A stretch of 64,000 bases of DNA from Pseudomonadota bacterium (GTDB lineage: Bacteria; Pseudomonadota; Gammaproteobacteria; Steroidobacterales; Steroidobacteraceae), in NCBI GenBank assembly GCA_023457495.1, contig JAEWLQ010000082.1, forward strand, positions 62,001 to 126,000, read 5' to 3'. The stretch's first letter is position 1, and the number at the start of each line of letters is the position of its first letter. Shown in pieces: positions 22,738-31,942 of the stretch. Below the pieces are notes generated by a model. That model saw only the letters and a list, made by a program, of their open reading frames with translations, was not told where the DNA came from and ran no database searches. The translations under genes were made by a program, and so were the position numbers.

Positions 22738-23576
22738 GCCTCAGATCGATTGCGAAGAGTTCCGTCGCCCAGATGACCCGGCTGTTCGGTGATACGCGCG
22801 TGGGGCGCTTCATGTCCGAACAGATCACCGAGGGCGCGATATCGCGCGTCCGCACGATCCGGCATGGCCAGACCTCGCTGAGCTTCTGCGTGCCGAATGC
22901 GCTGAACCACGATCGCGCCGCGACCTTCTCGACGAAGGAGCCCGAAACTCTGCGCTGGCTCGATTCGATTTCGGAGAACTCCGTGTTGTGGGACGTCGGT
23001 GCGAATGTCGGGCTCTACTCCTGCTATGCCGCGAAGGCGCGGGCCTGCCGCGTCATCGCGTTCGAACCCTCCGTGTTCAATCTCGAGCTGCTCGCGCGCA
23101 ATGTCCACGTGAACGGTCTCACGGACCGGATCACGATCGTGCCGTTGCCGCTGTTCGAAAAGGTGTCCGATGGCGTGCTCAACATGAGCTCGACGCGCGC
23201 CGGCGGCGCGCTCTCGACCTTCAATGAGTCGTACGGGTTCGACGGCAAGCCGCTGCAGTCCGTGTTCCAGGTGCGTACCATCGGACTGCCGCTCGATTCC
23301 GCGCTCGAACTACTGGCGTTGCCGCAGCCCGATTACCTCAAGATGGACGTCGACGGCATCGAGCACCTGATCCTGCGCGGCGGCGCCCGCGTGCTGTCCC
23401 GGATCAAAGGTTTGTCCGTCGAAATCAACGACGCGTTTGAGGAACAGGCCCGCGAGTGCGAGCGCCTGCTGAGCGCGGCGGGGCTAACGATGACCGGCAA
23501 GGAACGCGCTGACATGTTCGAGACCGGCGACGAGGCTTATCGCCGCACGTTCAACCAGGTGTGGAGCCGCGCATGA
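22734..23576 (+). CDS. FkbM family SAM-dependent methyltransferase
   Basis: 280 aa. The SAM-binding motif WDVGANVGLYS and the following IAFEPSVFNLELL are typical of FkbM methyltransferases, and the DYLKMDVDGIEHLILRGG block is the family hallmark. Members O-methylate sugars or polyketides, and many sit in O-antigen clusters. Expected role: methylating a hydroxyl of the surface glycan. It overlaps both neighbours by 4 bp. Confidence 0.85.
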   Translation: MSLRSIAKSSVAQMTRLFGDTRVGRFMSEQITEGAISRVRTIRHGQTSLSFCVPNALNHDRAATFSTKEPETLRWLDSISENSVLWDVGANVGLYSCYAAKARACRVIAFEPSVFNLELLARNVHVNGLTDRITIVPLPLFEKVSDGVLNMSSTRAGGALSTFNESYGFDGKPLQSVFQVRTIGLPLDSALELLALPQPDYLKMDVDGIEHLILRGGARVLSRIKGLSVEINDAFEEQARECERLLSAAGLTMTGKERADMFETGDEAYRRTFNQVWSRA

Positions 23577-24334
23577 ACCGGCAACAGGCGACACAGCGGA
23601 TCCGCGAGCAGCTCCGCGCCGGTGCTGCTTCCATCGGCAGCTGGATCCAGATCCCGCACCCTTCGATCGCCGAGATCTTGGGCAGGGCCGGCTACGACTG
23701 GGTCGCCGTCGACATGGAGCACGGCACCGTGTCGGCGCACCAGCTTCCGGACCTGTTCCGCGCGCTCGAACTCGGCGGCACGCTGCCGCTGGCGCGAGTC
23801 GCGCAGGGCGCGGTGAAAGACTGCAAGCAAGCGCTCGACGCCGGCGCGGGTGGCATCATCGTGCCGATGATCGAGAGCGCGGAGCAGTTGGTCGCCGTGC
23901 GGGACGCCTGCCGCTGGCCGCCGGCCGGCACGCGCGGCGTCGGTTTCTCGCGCGCGAACCTGTTCGGTAAATATTTCACGGACTATCGCGCCGAGGCGCA
24001 GGCGCCGCTGCTCGTGGCGATGATCGAACACGTGCGCGCGGTCGAACGTCTCGACGAAATCCTGCAGGTGGAAGGCCTGGACGCGATCCTCATCGGCCCG
24101 TATGACCTGTCCGCGTCGATGGGCCTGACCGCGCAGTTCGAGCACGCGGATTTCCGCACGGCCATGCAGCGCATCCACGAGGTATCGCGCAATCGCAAGG
24201 TACCGAGCGGCATCCATGTCGTCGCGCCGTCGCGCGACCAGCTGCAGGCGCGCCTGTCGGAAGGATTCCGGTTCATCGCGTATTCGATCGACTCGGTCAT
24301 GCTGGAGCACGCCTCGCGTCATGAACGACTTTGA
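23573..24334 (+). CDS. HpcH/HpaI family class II aldolase
   Basis: 253 aa from ATG 23573 (GTG 23561 is possible but overlaps more). Family motifs are present: the VAVDMEHGTV block, Arg of LARVA, Glu of VPMIESAEQ (metal ligand) and IGPYDLSASMG. These enzymes make or break a bond between pyruvate (or a related oxo-acid) and an aldehyde, giving 4-hydroxy-2-oxo acids. In this operon the likely use is synthetic: a 2-keto-3-deoxy sugar acid that the KdsB-like gene at 26079 could activate. That link is inference. It overlaps the next gene by 14 bp. Confidence 0.85.
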   Translation: MNRQQATQRIREQLRAGAASIGSWIQIPHPSIAEILGRAGYDWVAVDMEHGTVSAHQLPDLFRALELGGTLPLARVAQGAVKDCKQALDAGAGGIIVPMIESAEQLVAVRDACRWPPAGTRGVGFSRANLFGKYFTDYRAEAQAPLLVAMIEHVRAVERLDEILQVEGLDAILIGPYDLSASMGLTAQFEHADFRTAMQRIHEVSRNRKVPSGIHVVAPSRDQLQARLSEGFRFIAYSIDSVMLEHASRHERL

Positions 24335-25073
24335 ATCCGACTGCGAAGGCTACGGACGGCTGCGTTTTCCCGGTGGCCGGCGCAATGACAACGCGGATTT
24401 CCGCTTGCAGGCGAATGATCGCGGTCGCGCGCACGATTTCCTGTTCTTTTTCGATTCGCGCGGCGTGGGCCGCGCGTTCGCAGGTTCGATCGCCGATCGT
24501 CTCGTCCGTCACGCGGAGACCGGCGCCCGCAGTTACCTGCTGGCGTGCCGGCCGCTCGACCTCACCACCTGGGCGACGCTACTCAATTTCCTCGCTGCCA
24601 ACGAACTGACGCCGCGGCGCATCGTGACGAACATGGGCTTCGTGGACTTCACGCCGAAGAAGCAGTCGATCCTCGACGACGCCGTGCGCCAGGTCGACAC
24701 GCTGCTCGGCCCCGGTGTCGCGAGTTCGCACTTCTGCGAACGCACCCTGTCGTCGGCGGGCGAAGACATTCCGCTGTATTCCATGACATATGGCGATGCC
24801 TATCACCAGTGCATCGAAGCCCTGGCCGCGAAGTGTCTGCTGCTGGTCGTCAACACGCCGCCCGTTGATCGCGACATCCGAGTGCCGCGTCAACGCCCGG
24901 CGTCGTTCTTCGACGCGGTGGAGCAGGGCAATGCCTTCAATCGATCCATCGGCGGTGCCACCGTTGTCGAGCCGCCGCAGTTCGACGAACGCCACACGTA
25001 CGACGCCGTCCACTACACCGATGCGGGCAACGAAGTGATCTTCGAGAAAATCCGGGAGCAATTGCAGTCATGA
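24321..25073 (+). CDS. Uncharacterised protein, SGNH-hydrolase-like
   Basis: 250 aa. I do not recognise a named family. The chain contains FLFFFDSRGVG near residue 40, TNMGFVDFTP in the middle (an Asn/Gly block like SGNH block III) and YDAVHYTDAGNEVI at the end, which resembles the Asp-x-x-His block V of SGNH esterases and acetyltransferases. The GDSL serine itself is replaced by an FDSRG context, so activity is uncertain. It overlaps the aldolase by 14 bp and the methyltransferase by 4 bp. A role in O-acylation or deacylation of the glycan is a guess. Confidence 0.55.
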   Translation: MNDFESDCEGYGRLRFPGGRRNDNADFRLQANDRGRAHDFLFFFDSRGVGRAFAGSIADRLVRHAETGARSYLLACRPLDLTTWATLLNFLAANELTPRRIVTNMGFVDFTPKKQSILDDAVRQVDTLLGPGVASSHFCERTLSSAGEDIPLYSMTYGDAYHQCIEALAAKCLLLVVNTPPVDRDIRVPRQRPASFFDAVEQGNAFNRSIGGATVVEPPQFDERHTYDAVHYTDAGNEVIFEKIREQLQS

Positions 25074-26047
25074 AGGAAGAGGATATCCGGCCGAAGAAGA
25101 TCTTCGACGAATACCTGCGCCTGGCCGAGGCCGACACGCGCAAGTATTTCGCGGACGTGCAGCGCGCAAGATGCGCGTGTCCCGCCTGCGACGGTCCGGG
25201 CGAGTTCGCATTCGAGAAGCATGGTTTCGCATACGACAGCTGCCCTTCTTGCCACACGTTGTTCGTGAATCCGCGCCCGGTGCCCGACGCGTTCTCGCGT
25301 TACTACACCGAATCAGAATCGTCGAAGTTCTGGGCGACCACTTTCTACAAAGAGACCGCCGACGCCCGCCGCGAGAAGTTGTGGAAGCCCAAGGCGAAGA
25401 TGGTGATCGACGCTCTGGCTCGCTATGGAGCGACCAACCACACCGTGATCGACATCGGCGGCGGCTTCGGCCTTTTCGCGCTCGAGATGCGTGCGCAGTC
25501 GGGCCGCGACGTGACCGTCATCGAGCCGGGTCCGCGGCTCGCGGATGCCTGCCGCGAGAAGGGGCTGCACGTCGTACAGAAATTCCTCGAGCAGGTCGAA
25601 GACGCGGAACTGCCGCGCGGCGGCCGTGCGTTCGTCAGCTTCGAACTGTTCGAACACCTGCACAGCCCCGAAGCGTTCCTGCGCCACGTGATGTCGCTGA
25701 TGCGCGCGGGTGACGTGTTTCTGCTGACCACGCTGTCGGGCACGGGCGTCGACATCCAGGCGTTGTGGCAGGATTCGAAGTCCGTCTCTCCGCCGCACCA
25801 CCTCAACTTCCTGAATCCGTCGTCGGTCGGCGTGCTGATGCGCCGGCTCGGATTCGAAGTGCTCGAGGTGACGACGCCGGGCAAGCTCGACGTCGACATC
25901 CTCGTGAACAACCAGGTGTTCATCAAAGACCGCTTCTGGAAGACTTTCGTCGCCTCGGCGACCGAAGAGCAGCGCGCGCAATGGCAGACGCTCATATCCG
26001 CTTCCGGATGGAGCTCCCACATGATGGCCGCCTGCCGCAAGCCCTGA
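25070..26047 (+). CDS. Class I SAM methyltransferase with N-terminal zinc-ribbon
   Basis: 325 aa. Four cysteines (CPACDG...CPSCHT, about residues 42-63) form a zinc-ribbon-like lead. A methyltransferase domain follows (VIDIGGGFGLFALE, then SFELFEHLHSPEAFL and PPHHLNFLNPSSV). This layout resembles C- or O-methyltransferases of sugar pathways with an N-terminal zinc site. It lies between the SGNH-like and KdsB-like genes, so it probably modifies the same sugar. Confidence 0.8.
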   Translation: MKEEDIRPKKIFDEYLRLAEADTRKYFADVQRARCACPACDGPGEFAFEKHGFAYDSCPSCHTLFVNPRPVPDAFSRYYTESESSKFWATTFYKETADARREKLWKPKAKMVIDALARYGATNHTVIDIGGGFGLFALEMRAQSGRDVTVIEPGPRLADACREKGLHVVQKFLEQVEDAELPRGGRAFVSFELFEHLHSPEAFLRHVMSLMRAGDVFLLTTLSGTGVDIQALWQDSKSVSPPHHLNFLNPSSVGVLMRRLGFEVLEVTTPGKLDVDILVNNQVFIKDRFWKTFVASATEEQRAQWQTLISASGWSSHMMAACRKP

Positions 26048-26078
26048 ACGAACACTTCGACCCAGACAGGAATCGAAC

Positions 26079-26831
26079 ATGCGCATCCTCGCCTTGATCC
26101 CCGCCCGCATGGGCAGCAGCCGCTTCCCCGGCAAGCCCATGGCCCTCATCGGTGGCAAACCGATGATCGGCCACGTGTACGAACGCGTGAGCCGCAACAA
26201 GCTGCTCACCGCGACCGCCGTGGCCACATGCGACAAGGAAATCGCGGACTACGTGGTTTCAATCGGTGGTGAAGCCGTCATGACCAGCGACAAACACGAG
26301 CGCGCGTCCGATCGATGCGCCGAGGCGCTGCTCGCGATGGAGAAGAAATACAACGTGCGTTACGACATCGTCGTGATGGTGCAGGGCGACGAGCCGATGA
26401 CCCATCCCGACATGCTCACCGAGGCGCTGACGCCCATGCAGCGGGACGCGTCGATCCGCATCGTCAATTTGCGCGCGCCGATCAGCGGCGACCACGAGTG
26501 GCGCGACAAGAACTGCATCAAGGTCGTGTGCTCGCGCGCGGGCGACGCCATCTTCTTCTCTCGGCAGCCGATCCCGACGAACGTGTCGCTCGACGGACGC
26601 AATGTCTGGAAGCAGGTATGCATCATCCCATTCCGCCGCGACTTCCTGATCGAATACACGCGCATGGAACCGACGCCGCTCGAGATCGCCGAGTCCGTCG
26701 ACATGATGCGCCTGCTCGAACACGGACACCCGGTGCGCATGATCGACACGAAGTTCCAGACGCAGGCAGTCGACACCCCCGCGGATCTCGAACGCGTCGC
26801 GAAGATCATGAGCGAGCAGGGCGCGGTCTGA
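26079..26831 (+). CDS. 3-deoxy-manno-octulosonate cytidylyltransferase family protein (KdsB-like)
   Basis: 250 aa. IPARMGSSRFPGKPM (9-23 region), TSDKHERASDRCAEA and VMVQGDEPM follow the KdsB pattern: CTP-binding loop, substrate block and the Gln-Gly-Asp-Glu-Pro core. KdsB transfers CMP to Kdo. A housekeeping copy is expected elsewhere on the chromosome. This operon copy, close to an HpcH/HpaI aldolase, may activate a different 2-keto-3-deoxy sugar acid. RBS AGGAA lies 8 bp before ATG. A 31-bp gap precedes it, one of the few gaps in the operon. Confidence 0.82.
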   Translation: MRILALIPARMGSSRFPGKPMALIGGKPMIGHVYERVSRNKLLTATAVATCDKEIADYVVSIGGEAVMTSDKHERASDRCAEALLAMEKKYNVRYDIVVMVQGDEPMTHPDMLTEALTPMQRDASIRIVNLRAPISGDHEWRDKNCIKVVCSRAGDAIFFSRQPIPTNVSLDGRNVWKQVCIIPFRRDFLIEYTRMEPTPLEIAESVDMMRLLEHGHPVRMIDTKFQTQAVDTPADLERVAKIMSEQGAV

Positions 26832-26856
26832 GCCGCGCGCAAGTCCGGCGCACTTC

Positions 26857-28707
26857 ATGACCGACGACACCGCCACACTGCTGATCCTGGGTGCCGACGC
26901 CCCGGGCACCTCGGCGCGCGCGTGGCGTTGGGGCGGCCCGGCGGACGGCCAGTCTCGGCTCGTAGTCGACTTCCTCGAATCGAACGCCGATGAAATCCGC
27001 CGGCGGTATCTCGCATGGGTGCAGGAACTCGGCGACCTCGTCGTGGACGGCAAGCCGCTGCGCACGCGCTTCGAGTTCGCGGACGGTGTTAATCCGTGGT
27101 CTCTTTCGGTGTTCGTCGAGCAAAGTCCCTGGCGACAGCTGTCGGTCGAACCCATCCTCAAGGTGATGGCGATCGAACTACTGCTCGAGCGCGAGCCGCC
27201 GGCGCGGGTCAGGTACGAGGGTTCCGATCGCGATCTCGCCGACATCCTGCGCAACGTGTGCGCGCGCCGGAACATGCCGTTCGACGCCACGCTCCTGCCA
27301 GCGCGCGCCGCGCCGCCGGCAGCGTCGTGGCGCCACCGGCTGCCGCAGTCGGTGCAGGCATTCCTCGGCCTTGTCTATCTCGCGCTCACGCGGGTTCCGC
27401 TGCGCAAGCCGACTCCCGCGCCGGATCGCACGGGGCGACGCATCGTGATCTGCGCGCCGTACTTCAACAACAACGGCAGCGAGGCGGGTGCGCGCGACTT
27501 CGAGTCGCATTTCTGGACGGTGCTGCCGGCGCTGCTGGAATCGGGCGGCTACCAGGTCACTTGGCTGCACAGCTTCTACGCACACGCGGCGACGCCCGAC
27601 ATCGGCGAGGCGCGACGGCAGATCCGCAAACTCAACGATTCGCGCGGCGCGCACGGCACGCACCTGCTGCTGCAGGCGTTCCTGACGATTGGCGGGTTCC
27701 TGAAACTCGCGGGACGTTTGTGCGCGACCGCGTGGCGATCGCGCGCGGGTGAGCGCGTGTTGAGCGCGAGCGTGCCTTACTGGCCGCTCATGAGAGCCGA
27801 CTGGGCCAAGGCATTCCGCGGCGCAGGCTGCGTCGAGAATCTGCTCTTCTCGGAATGTTTCGACCGGGCGCTCAAATTCCTGCCGCGCCAGGACGAGGGC
27901 CTGTACCTCATGGAATGCCAGGGTTGGGAGCGTGCGCTGTGTCACGCGTGGCGCCGCTGGGGCCATGGCCGCCTGGCGGGCTCGGTGCACTCGACGATCC
28001 GCTACTGGGATCTGCGTTATCACTGCGATCCGCGCCGCTACGCTGATGCCGCGAACCGCCTGCCCGGACCCGATGTCGTCGTCGCGAACGGTGCCGCCGC
28101 GTGCCGGCAGTACCTGTCGACGTGTGGACCCCGAGAGCCCGTCGTGGAAGGCGAGGCCGTGCGCTACCTGCATCTCGCGAAGCCGTCGCGCGCGGCCGCG
28201 CCGGCCGTCGCGCGGGATGCGCTCGACGTCCTCGTGCTCGGCGACTATCTACCCGACAACACCGATTCGCTCATGAGGCTGGTCGAGGAGGCCGGCGCGG
28301 GCGCCTGCGCGGCCATCGCCGTGCGCGTGAAGGCGCATCCCAACAGCCCCGTGTCGCCGGACCGTTACCCGCGGCTGCGCGTGACGGTGGCCACAGGCGA
28401 GGTCTCCGCGCTAGCGGGGGATGCGGACCTGGTTGTGTCGGGCAATCTCACCTCGGCCGCGGTCGATGCGTACGTCGCGGGTGCGAGGGTTCTGGTGCTC
28501 GACGACGGCAGCAGACCCAACTACAGCCCGCTGCGCGGCGAGCCCGGCGTGACCTTCGTCCGCAGTGCCGCCGACCTGCGTGCCGCGATCGACGCGTCCG
28601 GATCCGCGTCCGCGGTCGAGTGCGCGCGCACCGACTTCTTTCACACCGACATGCGTCTGCCGCGCTGGCGCCACTACTTCGGAATCGAGGCCCGGGAATC
28701 CGCCTGA
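26857..28707 (+). CDS. Large uncharacterised surface carbohydrate biosynthesis protein (GT-B-like)
   Basis: 616 aa. It resembles the second Leptospira-type O-antigen family (LIC13510-like, tentative). The N-terminal 170 residues are unlike known folds. The middle has VICAPYFNNNGSEAG. The C-terminal third reads as a nucleotide-sugar half of a GT-B enzyme (VLVLGDYLPDNTDS, AVRVKAHPNSP, DADLVVSGNLTSAAVDAYVAGARVLVLDDG). It probably works with the LIC12162-type protein at 19029. It overlaps the next gene by 1 bp. Confidence 0.6.
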   Translation: MTDDTATLLILGADAPGTSARAWRWGGPADGQSRLVVDFLESNADEIRRRYLAWVQELGDLVVDGKPLRTRFEFADGVNPWSLSVFVEQSPWRQLSVEPILKVMAIELLLEREPPARVRYEGSDRDLADILRNVCARRNMPFDATLLPARAAPPAASWRHRLPQSVQAFLGLVYLALTRVPLRKPTPAPDRTGRRIVICAPYFNNNGSEAGARDFESHFWTVLPALLESGGYQVTWLHSFYAHAATPDIGEARRQIRKLNDSRGAHGTHLLLQAFLTIGGFLKLAGRLCATAWRSRAGERVLSASVPYWPLMRADWAKAFRGAGCVENLLFSECFDRALKFLPRQDEGLYLMECQGWERALCHAWRRWGHGRLAGSVHSTIRYWDLRYHCDPRRYADAANRLPGPDVVVANGAAACRQYLSTCGPREPVVEGEAVRYLHLAKPSRAAAPAVARDALDVLVLGDYLPDNTDSLMRLVEEAGAGACAAIAVRVKAHPNSPVSPDRYPRLRVTVATGEVSALAGDADLVVSGNLTSAAVDAYVAGARVLVLDDGSRPNYSPLRGEPGVTFVRSAADLRAAIDASGSASAVECARTDFFHTDMRLPRWRHYFGIEARESA

Positions 28708-29621
28708 TGAAGATACTGCTCACGGGCGCCACAGGATTGTTGGGCCGCTACATCCTCGAACACCCCGACGCGACCGGGCACGACATCGTCGCGTTGTCGC
28801 GCGGCGAACACGCGGAGCTTGCGTCGATGCCGCGGCTGCGCCGCGTCGCACTGGCGTTCGAGCAGCGCGCGCAGATCGCGAGCCTCGTGCGCGAGTTCGA
28901 GCCGGACTGGATCGCGCATGCGGGCGGCGAGGGCAACGTCGACAAGGTGCAGCAGGATCCGTCGGGGTATGCAGCCAACAACCTCGAGTTCCCAACATTC
29001 CTGATGTCGGAGGCGTCGCGCGCGAAAGCGCGCTGGATGACGTTCTCGTCGAATGGCGTCTATGGCGGCGACCGCGCGCCGTATTCCGAGAAGTCGTCCG
29101 CGCAGCCACTGCACGAATACGGCCGATTCAAGGCGGAAGTGGACACGCGCACGCGCGAATACCCGGGGCAGTGGGTGATTTACCGTCCCACCGTCTCCTA
29201 CGGCTGGAACCACCCGTTCGGCCGCGCGAACCCGGTCAGCGGTTTCCTGCCGCGGCTCGCCCAGGGCGCGGAGCTGCGCATGGTCGACGACCAGTTCGAG
29301 AATCCGCTGTACGCGGGCGATGCCGCCGAAGTCTTCTGGCGCGCGATCGGTAGGGACTACCACGGTGAGCTCAATGTCGCCGGCGGTGACACGCGCGTGA
29401 GCCGCCACGAATGGATGATCGCGGTCGCGCGCGCGTTCGGATTCGACGGCGCGCGAATCAAAGTCGCGAAGCTGGGCGACTTCCCGAACGCGACGCTCCG
29501 CCCGCGCGACACGAGCTTTGATATCCGCCGGCTCGTCCACGATCTCGACTACAGTCCCGCCACCGTGCAGCAAGGTGCTGAGCTCATGGCGGCAGATTTC
29601 CGAAGAAGGCCCTCCACATGA
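28707..29621 (+). CDS. SDR family sugar reductase, RmlD-like
   Basis: 304 aa. NAD(P) motif TGATGLLG (6-13), SSNGVYGGD, Tyr138-x3-Lys142 (YGRFK). The C-terminal half resembles RmlD, and the cupin and RmlB genes follow at once, so a 4-keto reductase for a dTDP-deoxysugar is the likely role. It overlaps the cupin gene by 4 bp. A GDP- or UDP-sugar substrate is possible. Confidence 0.78.
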   Translation: MKILLTGATGLLGRYILEHPDATGHDIVALSRGEHAELASMPRLRRVALAFEQRAQIASLVREFEPDWIAHAGGEGNVDKVQQDPSGYAANNLEFPTFLMSEASRAKARWMTFSSNGVYGGDRAPYSEKSSAQPLHEYGRFKAEVDTRTREYPGQWVIYRPTVSYGWNHPFGRANPVSGFLPRLAQGAELRMVDDQFENPLYAGDAAEVFWRAIGRDYHGELNVAGGDTRVSRHEWMIAVARAFGFDGARIKVAKLGDFPNATLRPRDTSFDIRRLVHDLDYSPATVQQGAELMAADFRRRPST

Positions 29622-30097
29622 CCCAGAACACCAAAACACTGCGAACCCGCGTCTTCGACGCTCCGAAGTATTTTTCCAAGAACCATCAGGGAGCGGTGAA
29701 CGGCTTCGTCGTTTCGCTGTACAAGGACTGGGAGAAACAGTTCGCGGCCGAGCCCAAGCAGGTCTACTTGAACTGCTGCCTGCCAGGCGAGCAGAAGGGT
29801 CCGCACCTTCATATGCGCCGCTGGGATTACTTCACGACCATCCGCGGCGCCGCGCGCTTCGTGATCAAGTACGGCCCCGGGGACTACGAGGAGATCGACG
29901 TCGTCGTGAACGACGGCGCGGGCATCAAGGTAGTCGAGGTGCCGCCGGCGGTGCCGTGTCTCATCGTGAACATTGGCCTTCAGGACGCGTGGGTCATCAA
30001 CATGCCCAACCCGGCCTGGCATCCCGACAATCCGGACGACAACCCGGTCGACTACGGTGACTACGTGCCGAGCCCGTTCCCGGAAGCCGCGCGATGA
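29618..30097 (+). CDS. Cupin sugar isomerase/epimerase, RmlC-like
   Basis: 159 aa. A single cupin domain. The GPHLHMRRWDYF motif supplies the histidine that RmlC-type enzymes use as base, and WVINMPNPAWHPDNP near the end matches the C-terminal metal-free RmlC pattern. It is shorter than classic RmlC (about 180 aa) and could instead be a 3,4-ketoisomerase (FdtA/WxcM type). Gene order reductase, cupin, RmlB supports dTDP-deoxysugar synthesis. It overlaps both neighbours by 4 bp. Confidence 0.7.
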   Translation: MTQNTKTLRTRVFDAPKYFSKNHQGAVNGFVVSLYKDWEKQFAAEPKQVYLNCCLPGEQKGPHLHMRRWDYFTTIRGAARFVIKYGPGDYEEIDVVVNDGAGIKVVEVPPAVPCLIVNIGLQDAWVINMPNPAWHPDNPDDNPVDYGDYVPSPFPEAAR

Positions 30098-31053
30098 AAA
30101 CGCTGCTGGTCACCGGTCATCTCGGATTCATCGGCTCGGGATTCTGCGCGCGGTACGCGCGCGACTACCGTCTCGTCGGCGTGGACTACGCGGGTGCGGG
30201 CTCCATGCCGCAGAACCTCGCGGCCGGTGTCGAGGACGTGCGCGCCGACATCGCGGACGAGGCCGCGATGAACGCGCTGGTCGATCGCGTGAAGCCTGAT
30301 GCCATTGTGAACTTCGCGGCCGAGAGCCACGTCGATCGCTCCATCGGCGGCGACCTGCAGTTCTGGAAGTCGAACGTGCTGGGCGCGCGCGTGCTCGCGC
30401 TCGCGGCGCTGCGCACCGGCATCCGGCTCTTGCACGTGTCGACCGACGAGGTCTATGGCGACGCGCGCGACAACGCGCAGGCGTGGCGCGAGGACTCGCC
30501 CATGCTGCCCATCAATCCGTACGCTGTGACCAAGGCGTCGGCCGAGCACCTGCTGCACTCGTATGCGCATACGCACGGCTTGGACGTCGTCATCACGCGT
30601 GGCGCCAACACCATCGGCCCCCGGCAGTTTCCCGAGAAGGCCGTGCCAAAGGCGGTGCTGTCGTTCACGTCGGGCCGGCCGTTCCCGTTGTTCCGCAGCC
30701 CCGCACGGCGCATGTGGATGTATGTGGACGATCACGCGCGCGGCATCCTGTACGCGCTGCTGAAGGGGCGAAAAGGCCAGACTTATAACCTGCCGCCGGC
30801 CGAGGCGAACGAGGCGTTCACGCACGACGTGATCGAGCGAGTTCGACACCAGGTGGGTCGCGGAGACATCCAGCTCGTCGAGGATCGCAAGGCCTACGAC
30901 CTTCGTTACTGGATGGCCGGCGACAAGGCGCGCGCGGAGCTCGGCTTCGTGCCCGAGTTCGATCTCGAGCAGACGATCTCGCGCACGGTGCGCTGGTACC
31001 TCGACAATCCTCGCTGGCTCGAAGCCGCGCTCGCGGCTAACGCGGCGGCCTGA
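30094..31053 (+). CDS. rmlB: dTDP-glucose 4,6-dehydratase (RmlB-like)
   Basis: 319 aa. NAD motif GHLGFIGS (8-15), STDEVYGD (116-123) with catalytic Asp118/Glu119, and Tyr143-x3-Lys147 (YAVTK). This is the RmlB set. It is a little shorter than typical RmlB (about 350 aa). It converts dTDP-glucose to the 4-keto-6-deoxy form. It ends the long + strand operon. Its last 17 bp overlap the converging rmlA gene. Confidence 0.85.
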   Translation: MKTLLVTGHLGFIGSGFCARYARDYRLVGVDYAGAGSMPQNLAAGVEDVRADIADEAAMNALVDRVKPDAIVNFAAESHVDRSIGGDLQFWKSNVLGARVLALAALRTGIRLLHVSTDEVYGDARDNAQAWREDSPMLPINPYAVTKASAEHLLHSYAHTHGLDVVITRGANTIGPRQFPEKAVPKAVLSFTSGRPFPLFRSPARRMWMYVDDHARGILYALLKGRKGQTYNLPPAEANEAFTHDVIERVRHQVGRGDIQLVEDRKAYDLRYWMAGDKARAELGFVPEFDLEQTISRTVRWYLDNPRWLEAALAANAAA

Positions 31054-31942
31054 CGCTTTCCATGAGCGCCTGTTCCTTGCTGGTCACCACGTCGCGGATG
31101 TACAGGGAGTATTCGCCATTTCCATACCGGTCCGCGGTTTCGAGCGCGCGTTGCTGGCTGATGAAGCCCATTCCGTGAGCGATCTCTTCGAGGCAGGCGA
31201 TCTTGAATCCCTGCCGCTGGTAGATGGTCTCCACGAACTGCGCGGCCTGCAGCAGCGAGGCGGGCGTGCCGGTATCGAACCAGGCGATGCCGCGCCCCAG
31301 CACGCGTGCCTTCAGCGAACCGCGCGAAAGATAGACGCGGTTGAGGTCGGTGATTTCGAGCTCGCCGCGCGGCGAGGGCTGCAGCGTCGCCGCGATGTCC
31401 GCGGCTTCGCCGTCGTAGAAGTACACGCCGGGAATCGCGAAATGGGACTTGGGATTCTTCGGCTTCTCCTCGAGCGACAGCACGCGCGCGTCTGGCGAGA
31501 ACTCCACGACGCCGTAACGCTGCGGGTCGGGAACGCGGTAGGCGAACACTGTGGCGCCCTGCGTCACGGCCGCGCCGGACTGCAGCTCCTCGGTGAGTCC
31601 GTGTCCGTAGAGGATGTTGTCACCCAGCACGAGGCAGGATGGCGAGCCTGCCAGGAAGTCGCGGCCGATCAGGTAGGCCTGCGCGAGGCCCCCGGGATTC
31701 GGCTGCGTGGCGTAGCCGATCTCGAGGCCCCATTGCTCGCCGGTGCCGAGCAGCGCGCGGAACAGCGCCTGTTCGGTGGGCGTGGTGATCACGAGGATCT
31801 CCCGGATCTTCGCGAGCATCAGCAGCGACAGCGGGTAGTAGATCATCGGCTTGTCGTAGATGGGCAGCAGTTGTTTGCTGATCACCTGCGTCATCGGATA
31901 CAGCCGCGTGCCGGTGCCGCCGGCGAGAATGATGCCTTTCAA
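31037..31942 (-). CDS. rmlA: Glucose-1-phosphate thymidylyltransferase
   Basis: 301 aa. GGTGTRL (8-14), SKQLLPIYDKPMIYYP and LGDNILYGHGL are the RmlA signature, and the length is typical. It makes dTDP-glucose, the substrate of rmlB. It is the only gene on the - strand in the first 42 kb. It converges with rmlB and diverges from a glycosyltransferase gene with just 38 bp between the starts. An inversion of one gene relative to the usual rmlBDAC order is likely. Confidence 0.92.
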   Translation of the reverse strand: MKGIILAGGTGTRLYPMTQVISKQLLPIYDKPMIYYPLSLLMLAKIREILVITTPTEQALFRALLGTGEQWGLEIGYATQPNPGGLAQAYLIGRDFLAGSPSCLVLGDNILYGHGLTEELQSGAAVTQGATVFAYRVPDPQRYGVVEFSPDARVLSLEEKPKNPKSHFAIPGVYFYDGEAADIAATLQPSPRGELEITDLNRVYLSRGSLKARVLGRGIAWFDTGTPASLLQAAQFVETIYQRQGFKIACLEEIAHGMGFISQQRALETADRYGNGEYSLYIRDVVTSKEQALMESVRPPR

